The translations under genes and the position numbers were made by a program. Below the pieces are notes generated by a model. The model was not told the DNA's origin. It worked only from the letters and a program-made list of their open reading frames with translations, and did no database searches. Positions 16,496 through 26,220 of a stretch of DNA of 54,973 nucleotides are shown here, one piece after another. Each line of letters begins with the position of its first letter. Positions within the stretch are counted from its first letter, which is position 1. The stretch comes from HGM11525 sp036307445 (GTDB lineage: Bacteria; Bacillota; Clostridia; UBA1381). The DNA lies in contig JAXJXP010000035.1 of NCBI GenBank assembly GCA_036307445.1, forward strand, positions 1 through 54,973, in the 5' to 3' direction.

Positions 16496-17368
16496 TCAGT
16501 TTTCTTCCCATCTGCAGGAAATTCCGCACGGCAAAACCATGCCGTTTCTGTTTTCCATAGGAAGTCCTATCTCATCAGCAGACACTTTTCCGCCTCGTTT
16601 TGTAACAAGTGCACACTCAAGAGAATTCTTAATTATCGTCGCTGAGAGCCCCGTTGTGTACGCATTTATAAGGAAAAACAACGGTTTGTTTGACAGTAGC
16701 TTTACACAATCAGAAATAAGCGGATAAAGCTCGTCTTCAATCTTCCAAAGCTCACCCGAAGGTCCTCTTCCATATGAGGGCGGGTCCATAATCACAGCAT
16801 CATATTCTCTTCCACGTCTTATTTCGCGTGCAACAAATTTCTTAACGTCATCAACTATATATCTTACATTTTTGTCGCCAAGACCGGACGATACCACGTT
16901 TTCCTTAGCCCAGCTTACCATACCCTTTGACGCATCAACGTGAACGACCTCTGCACCGACTGCAAGAGCTGCAACGGTAGCACCGCCCGTATAGGCAAAT
17001 AAATTTAACACACGAACAGGATGGTCTGCTTTTTTAATCAAATTCCCAAACCAGTCCCAGTTTACTGCCTGTTCCGGAAACAGTCCCGTATGTTTAAACC
17101 CCATAGGTTTAATATTGAACACAAGGTCATTATATTTAACCTGCCATCTTTGAGGCATATTCTTATTTTTTATCTCCCAGCTCCCGCCGCCGCTCTTAGA
17201 GCGATGGTAAACTGCGTCAGCATTATTCCAAAGCGGTGTTTTGTCCTTTTCGCTCCAGATTGCCTGCGGGTCTGGACGTCTTAAAACCTGTTCGCCCCAA
17301 TATTCAAGCTTTTCTCCACCGCCCGAGTCAATTAGTCTGTATTCTTTCCAGCCATCACTAAGCCACAT
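16496..17368 (-). CDS. Class I SAM-dependent rRNA methyltransferase-like protein (RlmI/PF10672 type)
   Basis: A 290-residue methyltransferase. The SAM-binding motif I is VLNLFAYTGGATVAALAVGA, followed by VVHVDASKGMVSWAKEN and motif IV VIMDPPSYGRG (DPPSY). The N-terminal EYRLIDSGGGEKLEYWG and LRRPDPQAIW resemble the PF10672 family related to 23S rRNA m5C methyltransferase RlmI, but it lacks an N-terminal PUA domain and is shorter. The rRNA target is inferred. GAAAGG precedes the ATG. It follows addA by 26 bp in the same array. Confidence 0.85.
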   Translation of the reverse strand: MWLSDGWKEYRLIDSGGGEKLEYWGEQVLRRPDPQAIWSEKDKTPLWNNADAVYHRSKSGGGSWEIKNKNMPQRWQVKYNDLVFNIKPMGFKHTGLFPEQAVNWDWFGNLIKKADHPVRVLNLFAYTGGATVAALAVGAEVVHVDASKGMVSWAKENVVSSGLGDKNVRYIVDDVKKFVAREIRRGREYDAVIMDPPSYGRGPSGELWKIEDELYPLISDCVKLLSNKPLFFLINAYTTGLSATIIKNSLECALVTKRGGKVSADEIGLPMENRNGMVLPCGISCRWEEN

Positions 17369-17394
17369 ATTATCATTTACCTTTCATTTATCTT

Positions 17395-20300
17395 TTAACA
17401 TTGTACCACACAATCCATAGAAAATAAATATATAAATTTTTCTTTTACCCTTTTTTTAGCTATTTTTTCTAATGCTTCTGCATATAACTGAAGCTGAATG
17501 TCATATTTTTGGTGAATTTCGTCAATTTCTTTAACTCTGTCGGTTTTGTAATCAATTAAAACAATCCCGTCATCTTCCTCAAACCAACAGTCAATTACTC
17601 CCTGCAGCAAGACCTCTTCACCCTCTAATGACATATCACCTGTTAGTTTTGAAGCATCAATCCCTATTTCAAATTCACTTTCCAGATTTACCTTATCAGC
17701 AGCTATATAACGTTTACCCAATTCTGACGAATAGAATCTTAAAATCTTTTGTGCATTTACTGTTTTCGCAATCTCTTCTGTGATAAAGCCTGCTTCTGTA
17801 AGCAATTCAAGATGCCTTTTAATAAATACTTCGTCATTTCCTTTTTCACGTGGCAATGTTTCCATTATTTTATGAACGGCTGTACCGAACTCTGCACCGT
17901 TCATTCTTTTACCCGCCATAAATTTTGGTTTTTCAGCAAGCTTACTCTTATGAAAACCTTTAAAATCCGAAACTGCTGCTTTTGATTTTATACCTATTGC
18001 AGCATACGGATACGAATAATTAAGTATTGACAAAGCAGTTTTTATGTCAGGAAGATCAATATTATCAATCTTCTTTTCCTCTGTTGTCTTTTTTTGAAGC
18101 TCAAGGTTTTCTACAAATACAAAATTCCAGAAATCAGAATTCATAGAAACAGGACCTATCCAATCAGCAAATGTTTTTGCATATGCCGCTTCTGATGCCA
18201 TATTTATACTGCCAATTTCCTTCCAATTTTCCATTAATGCTTCAGTTTTTGAATTTTTTTCTATATGAGCTGTAACAATAATCTTTTCTTTGGCTCTTGT
18301 CAAGGCAACATATAGCTTTCTCATCTCTTCCGAGAGAAGCTCCTCATTAATTGCGCTTGCAAACATACCCTTTACAACTGACTGTATCAGGATATTTTCA
18401 TTATAGTTCATATAATCAAGAGAAAATCCAAGACGATTGTGCATAACCAATCTGCCGCTCGCATCTTTTGTGTTAAACCGTTTGCCTGTTCCTGCAAGGA
18501 AAACAACCGGCTCTTCAAGACCCTTGCTTTTATGAATTGTCATTATCCTTACATAATCACCGCCAACCGAAAAGCCTGCTCCTTCAAGGTCATCACCTGT
18601 TTTTTCAAGCTTTTCCATATATTTCAGAAATGCAGACAAGCCTCTGTAACCGGCTCTTTCATATTGCTTAGCACGGTCAAAGAGAAGCTGCAGATTTGCA
18701 ACCGCCTGTCCTGAATCGGTTGCTCCAAAGAATGAGTATATTCCAGTTTGCTCATAGAGCATATTTATCATACGTTCAGCACTTAAGTATCTCGATTCAT
18801 CTCGCCATATATTCATTCTTTCAACAAAGGATGCCACCTTTTCGCCAAAAAGCTCTGCACCTTCGCCAACATTACCCTTATCTTTCAACAACAGGTACTT
18901 TTCATATACAGAGCAAAGTGCATCAAAAAAGCTTTTCTTGCTCTCATACGCCCTTATTGTTGCTATTTCATCATCTGTAAAGCCTCCAATAACCGAACGC
19001 ATTACAGCAACAAGAGGAATATCAAGCTGCGGATTTTCTATTGCACGCAAAAGAGACATCATCAATTTTATTTCCGGCTGTATAAAAAAGCCTTCATGGT
19101 CGCAATAGCAGTCAATACCGTATTTCATAAGCGTTTCACGAAATATCGGACCGTCCGTTTTGTGTGATGACATAAGTATAAGTATATCAGAATTTCTAAT
19201 TGGCCTTGTACTATCTACAAGTTGTACAACACCATCCTTTTGAACTTCAATCTTATCACGCACAAGAAATCTGTTCTTCTTCATATCAACTATTCGTCTC
19301 GCTATGTATTCTGCTTCAAGCTCCGCCCGGCTTGGTGCATTTTCTCCGTTCTTATCCTGTTCTATCAAAACAAATTCGGATGTATAATCTTCGCTGTTCT
19401 TTTCATAGCCGTCGTTTCCGAGGTTTAGTTTTTGAGATTTGTCATATTCAATTTCACCGACAACACGGCTCATACAAGACTCAAACAACTCGTTTACAGA
19501 ATTTAAAACTTCTTTTCTGCTTCTGAAATTTTTAGAAAGTGTTATCTTTCTTTCTTTTGCATTCTTTCGTGATTTGTAAGTATCAGCTTTTCCTCTGAAC
19601 ACAAGCGGTTCTGAACCTCTGAAACGGTATATGCTCTGCTTCATATCACCAACCATAAACAGATTTTTGCCATCGGTAATCATTTCAAAAATACCGTCCT
19701 GAAGTGCATTGGTGTCCTGATACTCATCAATCAGTATTTCATCATATCTGCCCTTAATTTCTTCTCTTATAGCTTCATTGTCAGCCAACAGAGAATACGT
19801 CATCCTCTCAATATCAGAAAAGCTCAAAACAGAATTCATTCGTTTTGTGTTATCAAGCTCCTTTATAAACTCTATTGTTACATCAGCAAGTGCGCGTGCC
19901 TGAGGATAGTATATATCCTTCAATATTTGCTCAAGTTCAGTAGTATCTTCAGGAAAAGCATTACCATCTTCCCTGATTGAATCTGCAATATTATCCGTAA
20001 TTGTCGTTATTATACCATATTCTGTAGCTTTTTTCTCAGCTTTAAACTCACGCATTGCTGTCATTTTTTCCACAAGGGGCATATTGTATAGTTCCTGAAT
20101 AGAGTCTCTTTCTGCTGTTATAAGAGAAATCAAACAATCTTCCGTCAGCATATCAAGTAAGCTGTCATTATAAATGTTCAAATAAACCTTAAGTTTTTCA
20201 TTAATCGAGTTTTCAATCCGTTTTGCCCATTCAGTTGAATAAAATCCTTTTTCACACAAATACTGCTCGGCAGCATTATCTATAAACTCTTGCGGATAAG

Positions 20301-20883
20301 CAAGATTAGCCGAAAAATCATATAATTTTTCTACAAGCTCACGCACACTGTCTTCTCTACCGCTTCTTGCTAAGCTTTCTGCAAGCATAATAAATGACCC
20401 ATTCTTTTCCTTGTACATTTTTTCGGTCAGTCTGTCAAAAACCTCTTCACGCATCAGCTTTTCTTCAGATTTTTGAACTATTTGAAAGCTTGGGCTGATA
20501 TTAAGGATATGAAAATATTCCTTAACTATTGACTGGCAAAAAGAGTCAATTGTACTTATTTTAGCACCTGAAAGCTGCTTAATCTGATTTGAAACAAAGC
20601 GTCTTTTCTTTAAATCACCGTTTTCTGAGGCTTTAATAAGCTCATTTTTAAGACCACGTTCAATTCTTTCACGCATTTCAGCCGCTGCAGCACGGGTAAA
20701 AGTAACGACAAGCAACCTGTCCGCTCTGACAGGCTTTTCATCATTATCGGGAATAAGTCTTCTTATAATTCTAGATGTTAGTACTGCTGTTTTACCTGAG
20801 CCAGCAGCAGCATTTACAAGGACTTTGGCATCTCTTGCAACTATTGCAGACTCTTGCTCCTTAGTCCATACTACATTACTCAT
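17395..20883 (-). CDS. addA: AddA subunit of helicase-nuclease AddAB
   Basis: This 1162-residue UvrD-like helicase/nuclease subunit resects double-strand breaks for RecA-dependent repair. Walker A NAAAGSGKTAVLT (Lys31) opens the helicase; DEYQDTN is motif II, GDMKQSIYRFRG motif III, and IMTIHKSKGLE motif V. The C-terminal RecB-like nuclease has GTAVHKIMETL and IDYKTDRV. The start is ATG at 20883 with GGAGG 6-8 nt upstream; the longer open frame adds 43 residues read through addB. It overlaps the addB 3' end by 8 nt. Confidence 0.96.
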   Translation of the reverse strand: MSNVVWTKEQESAIVARDAKVLVNAAAGSGKTAVLTSRIIRRLIPDNDEKPVRADRLLVVTFTRAAAAEMRERIERGLKNELIKASENGDLKKRRFVSNQIKQLSGAKISTIDSFCQSIVKEYFHILNISPSFQIVQKSEEKLMREEVFDRLTEKMYKEKNGSFIMLAESLARSGREDSVRELVEKLYDFSANLAYPQEFIDNAAEQYLCEKGFYSTEWAKRIENSINEKLKVYLNIYNDSLLDMLTEDCLISLITAERDSIQELYNMPLVEKMTAMREFKAEKKATEYGIITTITDNIADSIREDGNAFPEDTTELEQILKDIYYPQARALADVTIEFIKELDNTKRMNSVLSFSDIERMTYSLLADNEAIREEIKGRYDEILIDEYQDTNALQDGIFEMITDGKNLFMVGDMKQSIYRFRGSEPLVFRGKADTYKSRKNAKERKITLSKNFRSRKEVLNSVNELFESCMSRVVGEIEYDKSQKLNLGNDGYEKNSEDYTSEFVLIEQDKNGENAPSRAELEAEYIARRIVDMKKNRFLVRDKIEVQKDGVVQLVDSTRPIRNSDILILMSSHKTDGPIFRETLMKYGIDCYCDHEGFFIQPEIKLMMSLLRAIENPQLDIPLVAVMRSVIGGFTDDEIATIRAYESKKSFFDALCSVYEKYLLLKDKGNVGEGAELFGEKVASFVERMNIWRDESRYLSAERMINMLYEQTGIYSFFGATDSGQAVANLQLLFDRAKQYERAGYRGLSAFLKYMEKLEKTGDDLEGAGFSVGGDYVRIMTIHKSKGLEEPVVFLAGTGKRFNTKDASGRLVMHNRLGFSLDYMNYNENILIQSVVKGMFASAINEELLSEEMRKLYVALTRAKEKIIVTAHIEKNSKTEALMENWKEIGSINMASEAAYAKTFADWIGPVSMNSDFWNFVFVENLELQKKTTEEKKIDNIDLPDIKTALSILNYSYPYAAIGIKSKAAVSDFKGFHKSKLAEKPKFMAGKRMNGAEFGTAVHKIMETLPREKGNDEVFIKRHLELLTEAGFITEEIAKTVNAQKILRFYSSELGKRYIAADKVNLESEFEIGIDASKLTGDMSLEGEEVLLQGVIDCWFEEDDGIVLIDYKTDRVKEIDEIHQKYDIQLQLYAEALEKIAKKRVKEKFIYLFSMDCVVQC

Positions 20884-23800
20884 TTGTGTCCTCCATCTCG
20901 ATTTTCTCCCATGCTTTTCCGCTTGCAGTAAGCTTGACTCTGACTCCGTCTCTTTCGTTATTATGAAGACATACTGCAGAATATTCACACCAATCACAAG
21001 GAGAATGTTCATTATCTTCCGCAGGATATGGGGCTATATACCCACCAAGAACATTATTCTTTGTCTCAATCGCAGTTTTGGTTACATATCTGGTCAGCAT
21101 ATTAAACTTAGCACGAGAAATTATGGCATTACTCTTTTTAAGCCCCCCGGCTTTTTTTGTCTGTAAGGGTAAGAAGGTGGACCTTGCCTCTTTATCTGCA
21201 AGAGCTATGTCGTGTATTCTAATTTCATTATCTGCTGTTGAATCGTCATCTGTTATAATAACTCCGTCAAGCGGTGCTGCCGTTATAGCAGCGGGTGAAC
21301 CAAATTCAGTTTTTACAAGCTCATCTCTTACCTTGTTATACATTACAGCTGCAACCTTGGCATTTTCTTCTTTGTACATATCTTGAGCTGCAAGAGCGTA
21401 AATGATTAACTGCAAATCGGTTTTATTATAAATATCCGCAACCGAGAACTTTTGCGCTCCTGTTTTATAGTCAATAATTCTTAAAAGCTTACCTTTCTCA
21501 TCATCTGCAGTATCAAGCCTATCTATCACTCCCTCTATATCAACCGTATCATTGTCTCTCTTTAGAGTGCATTTAAACTCTTTTTCAAACTCTACTGCAG
21601 AAAAGCCGCCAGATATCAGACTATCTTTTATCACTTTAGCAGAACGGTTTAAAGTGTTAGTTACTTTTTTACAAATAAGAGCGAGCCTTTCTGCGCAAAA
21701 GTCAGGATTAGATTCAATTGTTTTCTGTTCTATATCTGCAATAATTTCTGCTATTATCGACTTGGACTTTTCTTCACTAAGCATTTCCCAACATAACTTC
21801 TTTTCTTCTGCGGAATTTGCATTTTCCTGCACCTTGCGGCAATATTCACATACTGCAGAGTGTACCATTTTGCCAATATCGCTGCCTCCAACCTTGTATT
21901 CACTGTCATCTCCGAGATAAAGACCGTATCTGGCAAAATATGCAAACGGACATTCGTTATATTTCTGCAATGCAGTAATACTGAACTTTTTATTTTCACC
22001 GTACAGACGCTTTGCTGTCTCAGGTTTTATATGTGTTGTGCCAGATTTATAGCTTGAAAGCGAAGACATAATATCTTCTCTTGTACCCTCTACAAACTCA
22101 AATATGGATAAATCGGCATTTTCATCTGCCTTTTTTACACTTATCTGCTCAGCTTTCTTATTTTCAGAAGACACACAGCTCCATATTTCGTCCCAGAACT
22201 CACGTTCTTCATCATTTATATCTGCTGATATACGCGATACAAGCTTATTATATGTATTTCTTCCTGATGCAAGTATATTTTCCCACAGTGTTTCCTTTGT
22301 GTAAGCTGAATCAATATTGCCGAAGCATCGCTCAATTTCGCTTATTAAAGCTGCAGGGCTAGTCTTTGAACCCTCATCATTCATTTCCGGATAGCTTATA
22401 TACATACGCTCACACGCAGCTGTGAGAGATGAAAACAGATTAAACTCCGCAATTCGCATTTTTGTCTGTTTCCCTTGCAACACATCATATCCGTTTGCCA
22501 CAAGCATCGCTCTGTCAGCGTCTGTAATAATTCCTCCGTCTGGCATTTCAGGCGGAAGCTCTCCTCTTACCGCCCCAACCACAAACAGAGCCTTAACCCT
22601 TACCGGTCGGCTCATATCCGCACGTCCAACTGAAACTCTGTCTATTCCCGGAGGTACTGTGTCTATTGCACATTTAGAAAATCCTGCCTCTATCATACGG
22701 GCAAAATCCTCACGGCTCATATATTCCTCGCCGCTTGTAAGAACAGCTTGGTCAAGAGTTTCCAAAACCGCATCCCACACTTCGCCTATACGTGCAGCTT
22801 CATCAAGCAGATTTTTCTTTTCAAAGCTTTGCTGTTCCAAAAGAAGACCCTCATACAAGCATATATCTTCTAAAAATTCAAACAGACTAAGAGCAAGGTC
22901 CTTTACCTTTCTTCTTCCGTGAATTTTTTTCATAAGCATTGAAAAAGGCGCCATCAACTCACGTCTTAATACATCAAGGTCCTCTATATTCTCATCACTT
23001 TCACGAGTATCTGTTGCCGCATCAAATAGTCCTTTTTTTGCTATCTTCCACTCATCCTCCGAAAGCCAAACGTTCTTACCTCGAATACCTCTTGTCTTAC
23101 AATATATTTCAAGACGGTCGATACCTCTACTATCAGCTTTTTCTATACCATTATCCGTCTTTTTGTATATAAAGCCGGAGCGAAGATATTCAAACACCGA
23201 CTGAAAACTCCAGTTTTCATTTATAATTCTAAAAACTGACAATACCATCCTTACTACCGGATGTTCCAGGGCTGACATCTTGCTGTCTGTAAAATACGCA
23301 ATTCCATACTCAGAAAATACAGCATCAATAATATGTGAATATGAGTCTGTATTTCCAATAATTACACCGATATCTCTAAATCTGAGATTGTTTTCACGCA
23401 CCTCGTACATAATACGTCCTGCAAGACGTTCAATTTCATCACGGCGATTTGTGCAGACGCTAAGCCTTATATTTTTACATTCAGGGATTTCCTTTATAGG
23501 ATTGTAACTGTCATAATTAGAAAGGAAAAATTTTAAATCCTCCGATTGAATGTAGTTAAATTCACCATCCAGGTGATGGTGTTTATAAACTGCACCAATA
23601 TCATTTGCTATATCAGAAAGCTTTTCCACAGAGTACGCAACAGGCGCATATATACCGTCCCTGTCTCTTATTCCATCATCACTTATGGTAAGTGCAACCA
23701 GAACACTCTCTGCTTTTTTTATAAGTGCTTCTATCACTTTATAATGCGCAGGCATAAAGTCAGAAAAGCCGTCTATAAATACCGAGGTATTAGAAAATCC

Positions 23801-24346
23801 ACCCTCTGTATCAATAAGTTCTGCAAGTTCTGCCATATTATCATCAGGGTCTTTTAAGTTTTCGCCGAACATTGCATTATAGGATTTATATATAGCTCCG
23901 ATTGCAGACATTTTACGTCCTAAAAATCCATCAAGTTCAAAATTTTGTATCATCACAGGGGTCAAAAGGCTTCTTTTGAGTTCTCCGATTGTAGATGACA
24001 TCTGTTCTACAAATCCGCCTCTCTCATACGCACCCTCAAAGATACCATCGCCTGCTGCTTCATTTTCTTTAGTAGCTTTAAGCACAAGCATCTCACGCCC
24101 TGAAGAAAAAAGATATTCACCTTCAGGCGCAAGCCTTCTTGACAATTTGGAAAATGTTGTAACCTCAACCAAGTTTAGTCCAAGACCTCCAAACCTTGCA
24201 CAAAGAGTACGCTCTTCTATATGAGAAAAGCGTTCAGGTACTATGACAAGTGCTTTCTTGCGTTTATTTATACACTCTTCAATTCTATTTTCAATACAGG
24301 CACTTTTACCCGAGCCTGCACCACCTGTAACCAATTCAAAAAGCAT
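20876..24346 (-). CDS. addB: AddB subunit of helicase-nuclease AddAB
   Basis: A 1156-residue partner of AddA. The N-terminal Walker A TGGAGSGKSA is at about 7-16. The C-terminal nuclease contains IIDYKTGAQKF. Cysteines in NECPFAY and in the terminal CDWCEYSAVC are positioned like the [4Fe-4S] cluster ligands of AddB. Helicase motifs in the middle are degenerate, as usual for this subunit. It is first in the addB-addA order and has its own promoter upstream. Confidence 0.95.
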   Translation of the reverse strand: MLFELVTGGAGSGKSACIENRIEECINKRKKALVIVPERFSHIEERTLCARFGGLGLNLVEVTTFSKLSRRLAPEGEYLFSSGREMLVLKATKENEAAGDGIFEGAYERGGFVEQMSSTIGELKRSLLTPVMIQNFELDGFLGRKMSAIGAIYKSYNAMFGENLKDPDDNMAELAELIDTEGGFSNTSVFIDGFSDFMPAHYKVIEALIKKAESVLVALTISDDGIRDRDGIYAPVAYSVEKLSDIANDIGAVYKHHHLDGEFNYIQSEDLKFFLSNYDSYNPIKEIPECKNIRLSVCTNRRDEIERLAGRIMYEVRENNLRFRDIGVIIGNTDSYSHIIDAVFSEYGIAYFTDSKMSALEHPVVRMVLSVFRIINENWSFQSVFEYLRSGFIYKKTDNGIEKADSRGIDRLEIYCKTRGIRGKNVWLSEDEWKIAKKGLFDAATDTRESDENIEDLDVLRRELMAPFSMLMKKIHGRRKVKDLALSLFEFLEDICLYEGLLLEQQSFEKKNLLDEAARIGEVWDAVLETLDQAVLTSGEEYMSREDFARMIEAGFSKCAIDTVPPGIDRVSVGRADMSRPVRVKALFVVGAVRGELPPEMPDGGIITDADRAMLVANGYDVLQGKQTKMRIAEFNLFSSLTAACERMYISYPEMNDEGSKTSPAALISEIERCFGNIDSAYTKETLWENILASGRNTYNKLVSRISADINDEEREFWDEIWSCVSSENKKAEQISVKKADENADLSIFEFVEGTREDIMSSLSSYKSGTTHIKPETAKRLYGENKKFSITALQKYNECPFAYFARYGLYLGDDSEYKVGGSDIGKMVHSAVCEYCRKVQENANSAEEKKLCWEMLSEEKSKSIIAEIIADIEQKTIESNPDFCAERLALICKKVTNTLNRSAKVIKDSLISGGFSAVEFEKEFKCTLKRDNDTVDIEGVIDRLDTADDEKGKLLRIIDYKTGAQKFSVADIYNKTDLQLIIYALAAQDMYKEENAKVAAVMYNKVRDELVKTEFGSPAAITAAPLDGVIITDDDSTADNEIRIHDIALADKEARSTFLPLQTKKAGGLKKSNAIISRAKFNMLTRYVTKTAIETKNNVLGGYIAPYPAEDNEHSPCDWCEYSAVCLHNNERDGVRVKLTASGKAWEKIEMEDTNE

Positions 24347-24377
24347 CTTAAATTGCTCCTTTTTATCATATAACTAT

Positions 24378-24405
24378 ATTATACCACTCTTTTATAATTT
24401 TGCAA
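24378..24405 (-). promoter_or_regulatory. SigA promoter of the addB-addA array
   Basis: Minus strand: TTGCAA (24400-24405), a 16-bp spacer and TATAAT (24378-24383) preceded by TGG, an extended -10. It lies in the 66-bp gap after murA and would drive the long array from addB onwards. GGAGC precedes the addB ATG. Confidence 0.75.
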
Positions 24406-24412
24406 TGATATT

Positions 24413-25651
24413 TCAATCATTAACAATACAAATATTTGCTCCTGCTGCACTTAGTTTCTCGCAAAAATCCTCATAGCCTCTTGCAATATGCTCCGCGCCT
24501 GAAATTTCAGTTTCACCCTCTGCAACAAGACCGGCAAGCGCAAGTGCTGCCCCACCTCTCAAATCATGTGCTTCAACCTTCGCTCCTGTCAGTCTTTTTA
24601 CCCCTTCTATAACCGATGTTCTTCCATCGGTTTTAATAACAGCTCCCATTCTTAAAAGCTCGCCAATATGCAAAAATCTGTTTTCAAATACAGTTTCAAC
24701 TATCATACCGGTGCCTTCCGAAACTGACAAAAGTGATGTGAACTGCGCCTGCATATCAGTCGGACATCCGGGATACGGCAGGGTTTTTATGCTCGCAGAA
24801 TGAATATCACCCGTTGCATCGATATAAAAATCGTTACCATCCTCTCTTACATCAACACCCATTTCTGCAAGCTTGGCGAGAAGAGGTTTCTGATGCTCAC
24901 TTTTGACATTCCTGACAACACCTTTTCCGTGTGTTATTGCAAATGCGGTGATATACGTCCCTGCCTCGATACGATCGGGAATTATTGTGTGCTTTGTTCC
25001 GCAAAGACTCCTTTTTCCTTTGATTTTTATAGTATTTCCTCCCGCACCTTCTATTTCAGCACCCTGCTTAATCAGAAAATCACACAAATCTGCAACCTCA
25101 GGTTCTGCGGCTGCATTTTCAATCAATGTATCGCCTTCTGCCATAACAGCTGCCATAACAAGATTTTCTGTTGCTCCTACACTAGGGAAATCAAGATAAA
25201 TTCTCCCTCCTCTGAGCTTTTTGCATTTAAGGTCAATCACACCGTGGTATGTGTCAATATCCGCCCCTAATGCTTTAAAGCCTTTTAAGTGTAAATCAAT
25301 CGGACGAGTACCAATAGGGCATCCTCCCGGAAGCGGAATTTGAGCTCTTCCCAAACGTGAAAGAAGCGGTGCTGCAAGCAAAAAAGAGCCGCGTAGTTTT
25401 TTTACTCCCTCATATGGTGCACTTGTACTGTAAAGACCTGAAGAATCAAACTTGTTTTCGATAATTTTGCAGCCGAGTTCTTTCATTATATTTCTCATAT
25501 TATCCGTATCTGCAAGCTCAGGCACATTACACAGTTCGCAGGTTTCACCGCAAAGAAGTGTTGCTGCCATTATAGGAAGTGCCGCGTTTTTTGAACCTCC
25601 AGCAGTTATTTCACCCTTAAGATTCATACTCTTTTTTACCGAAATTTTCAT
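24413..25651 (-). CDS. murA: UDP-N-acetylglucosamine 1-carboxyvinyltransferase MurA
   Basis: The 412-residue cytosolic enzyme transfers enolpyruvate from PEP to UDP-GlcNAc, the committed step of peptidoglycan synthesis. The N-terminal GGSKNAALPIMAA carries the conserved Lys-Asn, and the loop PGGCPIGTRPIDLH has catalytic Cys111, the residue attacked by fosfomycin in this family. YPGCPTDMQAQ and the late DLRGGAALALAGL match MurA. Firmicutes often have two copies (MurAA and MurAB); which one this is cannot be told. The start codon lies at the foot of a 12-bp inverted repeat that encloses the ribosome binding site. Confidence 0.96.
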   Translation of the reverse strand: MKISVKKSMNLKGEITAGGSKNAALPIMAATLLCGETCELCNVPELADTDNMRNIMKELGCKIIENKFDSSGLYSTSAPYEGVKKLRGSFLLAAPLLSRLGRAQIPLPGGCPIGTRPIDLHLKGFKALGADIDTYHGVIDLKCKKLRGGRIYLDFPSVGATENLVMAAVMAEGDTLIENAAAEPEVADLCDFLIKQGAEIEGAGGNTIKIKGKRSLCGTKHTIIPDRIEAGTYITAFAITHGKGVVRNVKSEHQKPLLAKLAEMGVDVREDGNDFYIDATGDIHSASIKTLPYPGCPTDMQAQFTSLLSVSEGTGMIVETVFENRFLHIGELLRMGAVIKTDGRTSVIEGVKRLTGAKVEAHDLRGGAALALAGLVAEGETEISGAEHIARGYEDFCEKLSAAGANICIVND

Positions 25652-25707
25652 AATATAAAACCGGTTCCTTTCATCTATATTTATAATTTTTTATTCGGTT
25701 TTATATT
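25652..25707 (-). repeat. 12-bp inverted repeat enclosing the murA ribosome binding site
   Basis: AATATAAAACCG (arm at 25652-25663) and its exact complement (25696-25707) flank 32 nt. In the minus-strand transcript the loop carries GAAAGGAA, the murA ribosome binding site, and the second arm ends directly at the AUG. It could form a leader hairpin; no promoter could be placed confidently. Confidence 0.6.
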
Positions 25708-25756
25708 GCCCATAACAAAAGAAAAAAATTATTATAAAAAATTACAAAAAAAGCAA

Positions 25757-25787
25757 AAACGGAGAACGACATACTCGTTCTCCGTTT
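25757..25787 (-). terminator. Intrinsic terminator after the 104-residue unknown gene
   Basis: A perfect 13-bp stem (AAACGGAGAACGA and its complement) with a 5-nt loop lies 3 bp past the stop codon. On the minus strand it is followed by TTGCTTTTTTT. It isolates this gene from murA. Confidence 0.9.
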
Positions 25788-25790
25788 CTC

Positions 25791-26105
25791 TTACTGTCCC
25801 ATTTTAGCTTGCATATCAAGTGCGTCCTGCAGCCACCAGCTGCCCATATCAAACGCCTTATAAAGATTATCTCTTTCTCCCTTACGGAAGGTAGCACCTT
25901 TGCCAAGCTCACCTGTATTATCCTGAACCTCAAAGACCACTTTTTTGGTAATTTCACGTCCGAATATCTTTTTAGTTTCAACAATATCTATAACCAAAAT
26001 CAAATCGTCCTCAAGATTACCGTAATAAATTCTGTTACCCTGTCTGTATATGGGCTTTCCCTTATATGTCAGCTGCTTTTTCTTCTTTGTTTTTTCTGCT
26101 GTCAT
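25791..26105 (-). CDS. Small protein of unknown function, 104 residues
   Basis: I do not recognise a named family, though the pattern YKGKPIYRQGNRIYYGNLEDD looks like a conserved clostridial hypothetical. It begins with a Lys-rich stretch (about 4-12), then alternating hydrophobic strands such as LILVIDIVET and VVFEVQD, and ends with a Trp-containing helix SWWLQDALDMQAK. There is no membrane segment or signal peptide, so it is probably cytosolic. GGAGG lies 8 nt before the ATG. It has its own promoter and terminator and so forms a single-gene unit between groEL and murA. Confidence 0.8.
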   Translation of the reverse strand: MTAEKTKKKKQLTYKGKPIYRQGNRIYYGNLEDDLILVIDIVETKKIFGREITKKVVFEVQDNTGELGKGATFRKGERDNLYKAFDMGSWWLQDALDMQAKMGQ

Positions 26106-26143
26106 TACAGTCGCCTCCTATTCTCTTCAATTACTAATGATAT

Positions 26144-26172
26144 ATTATATCATACACTTACGAAGATTTCAA
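26144..26172 (-). promoter_or_regulatory. SigA promoter of the 104-residue unknown gene
   Basis: Minus strand: TTGAAA (26167-26172), a 17-bp spacer and TATAAT (26144-26149), about 39 nt upstream of the ATG at 26105. Confidence 0.8.
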
Positions 26173-26189
26173 GTACATTTTACAAGAAA

Positions 26190-26214
26190 AAAGCGGCTTA
26201 ATTTTAGCCGCTTT
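26190..26214 (-). terminator. Intrinsic terminator of groESL
   Basis: AAAGCGGCT pairs perfectly with AGCCGCTTT around a 7-nt loop, 7 bp beyond the groEL stop. On the minus strand it continues into TTTTCTTG. Confidence 0.88.
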
Positions 26215-26220
26215 GATTTT

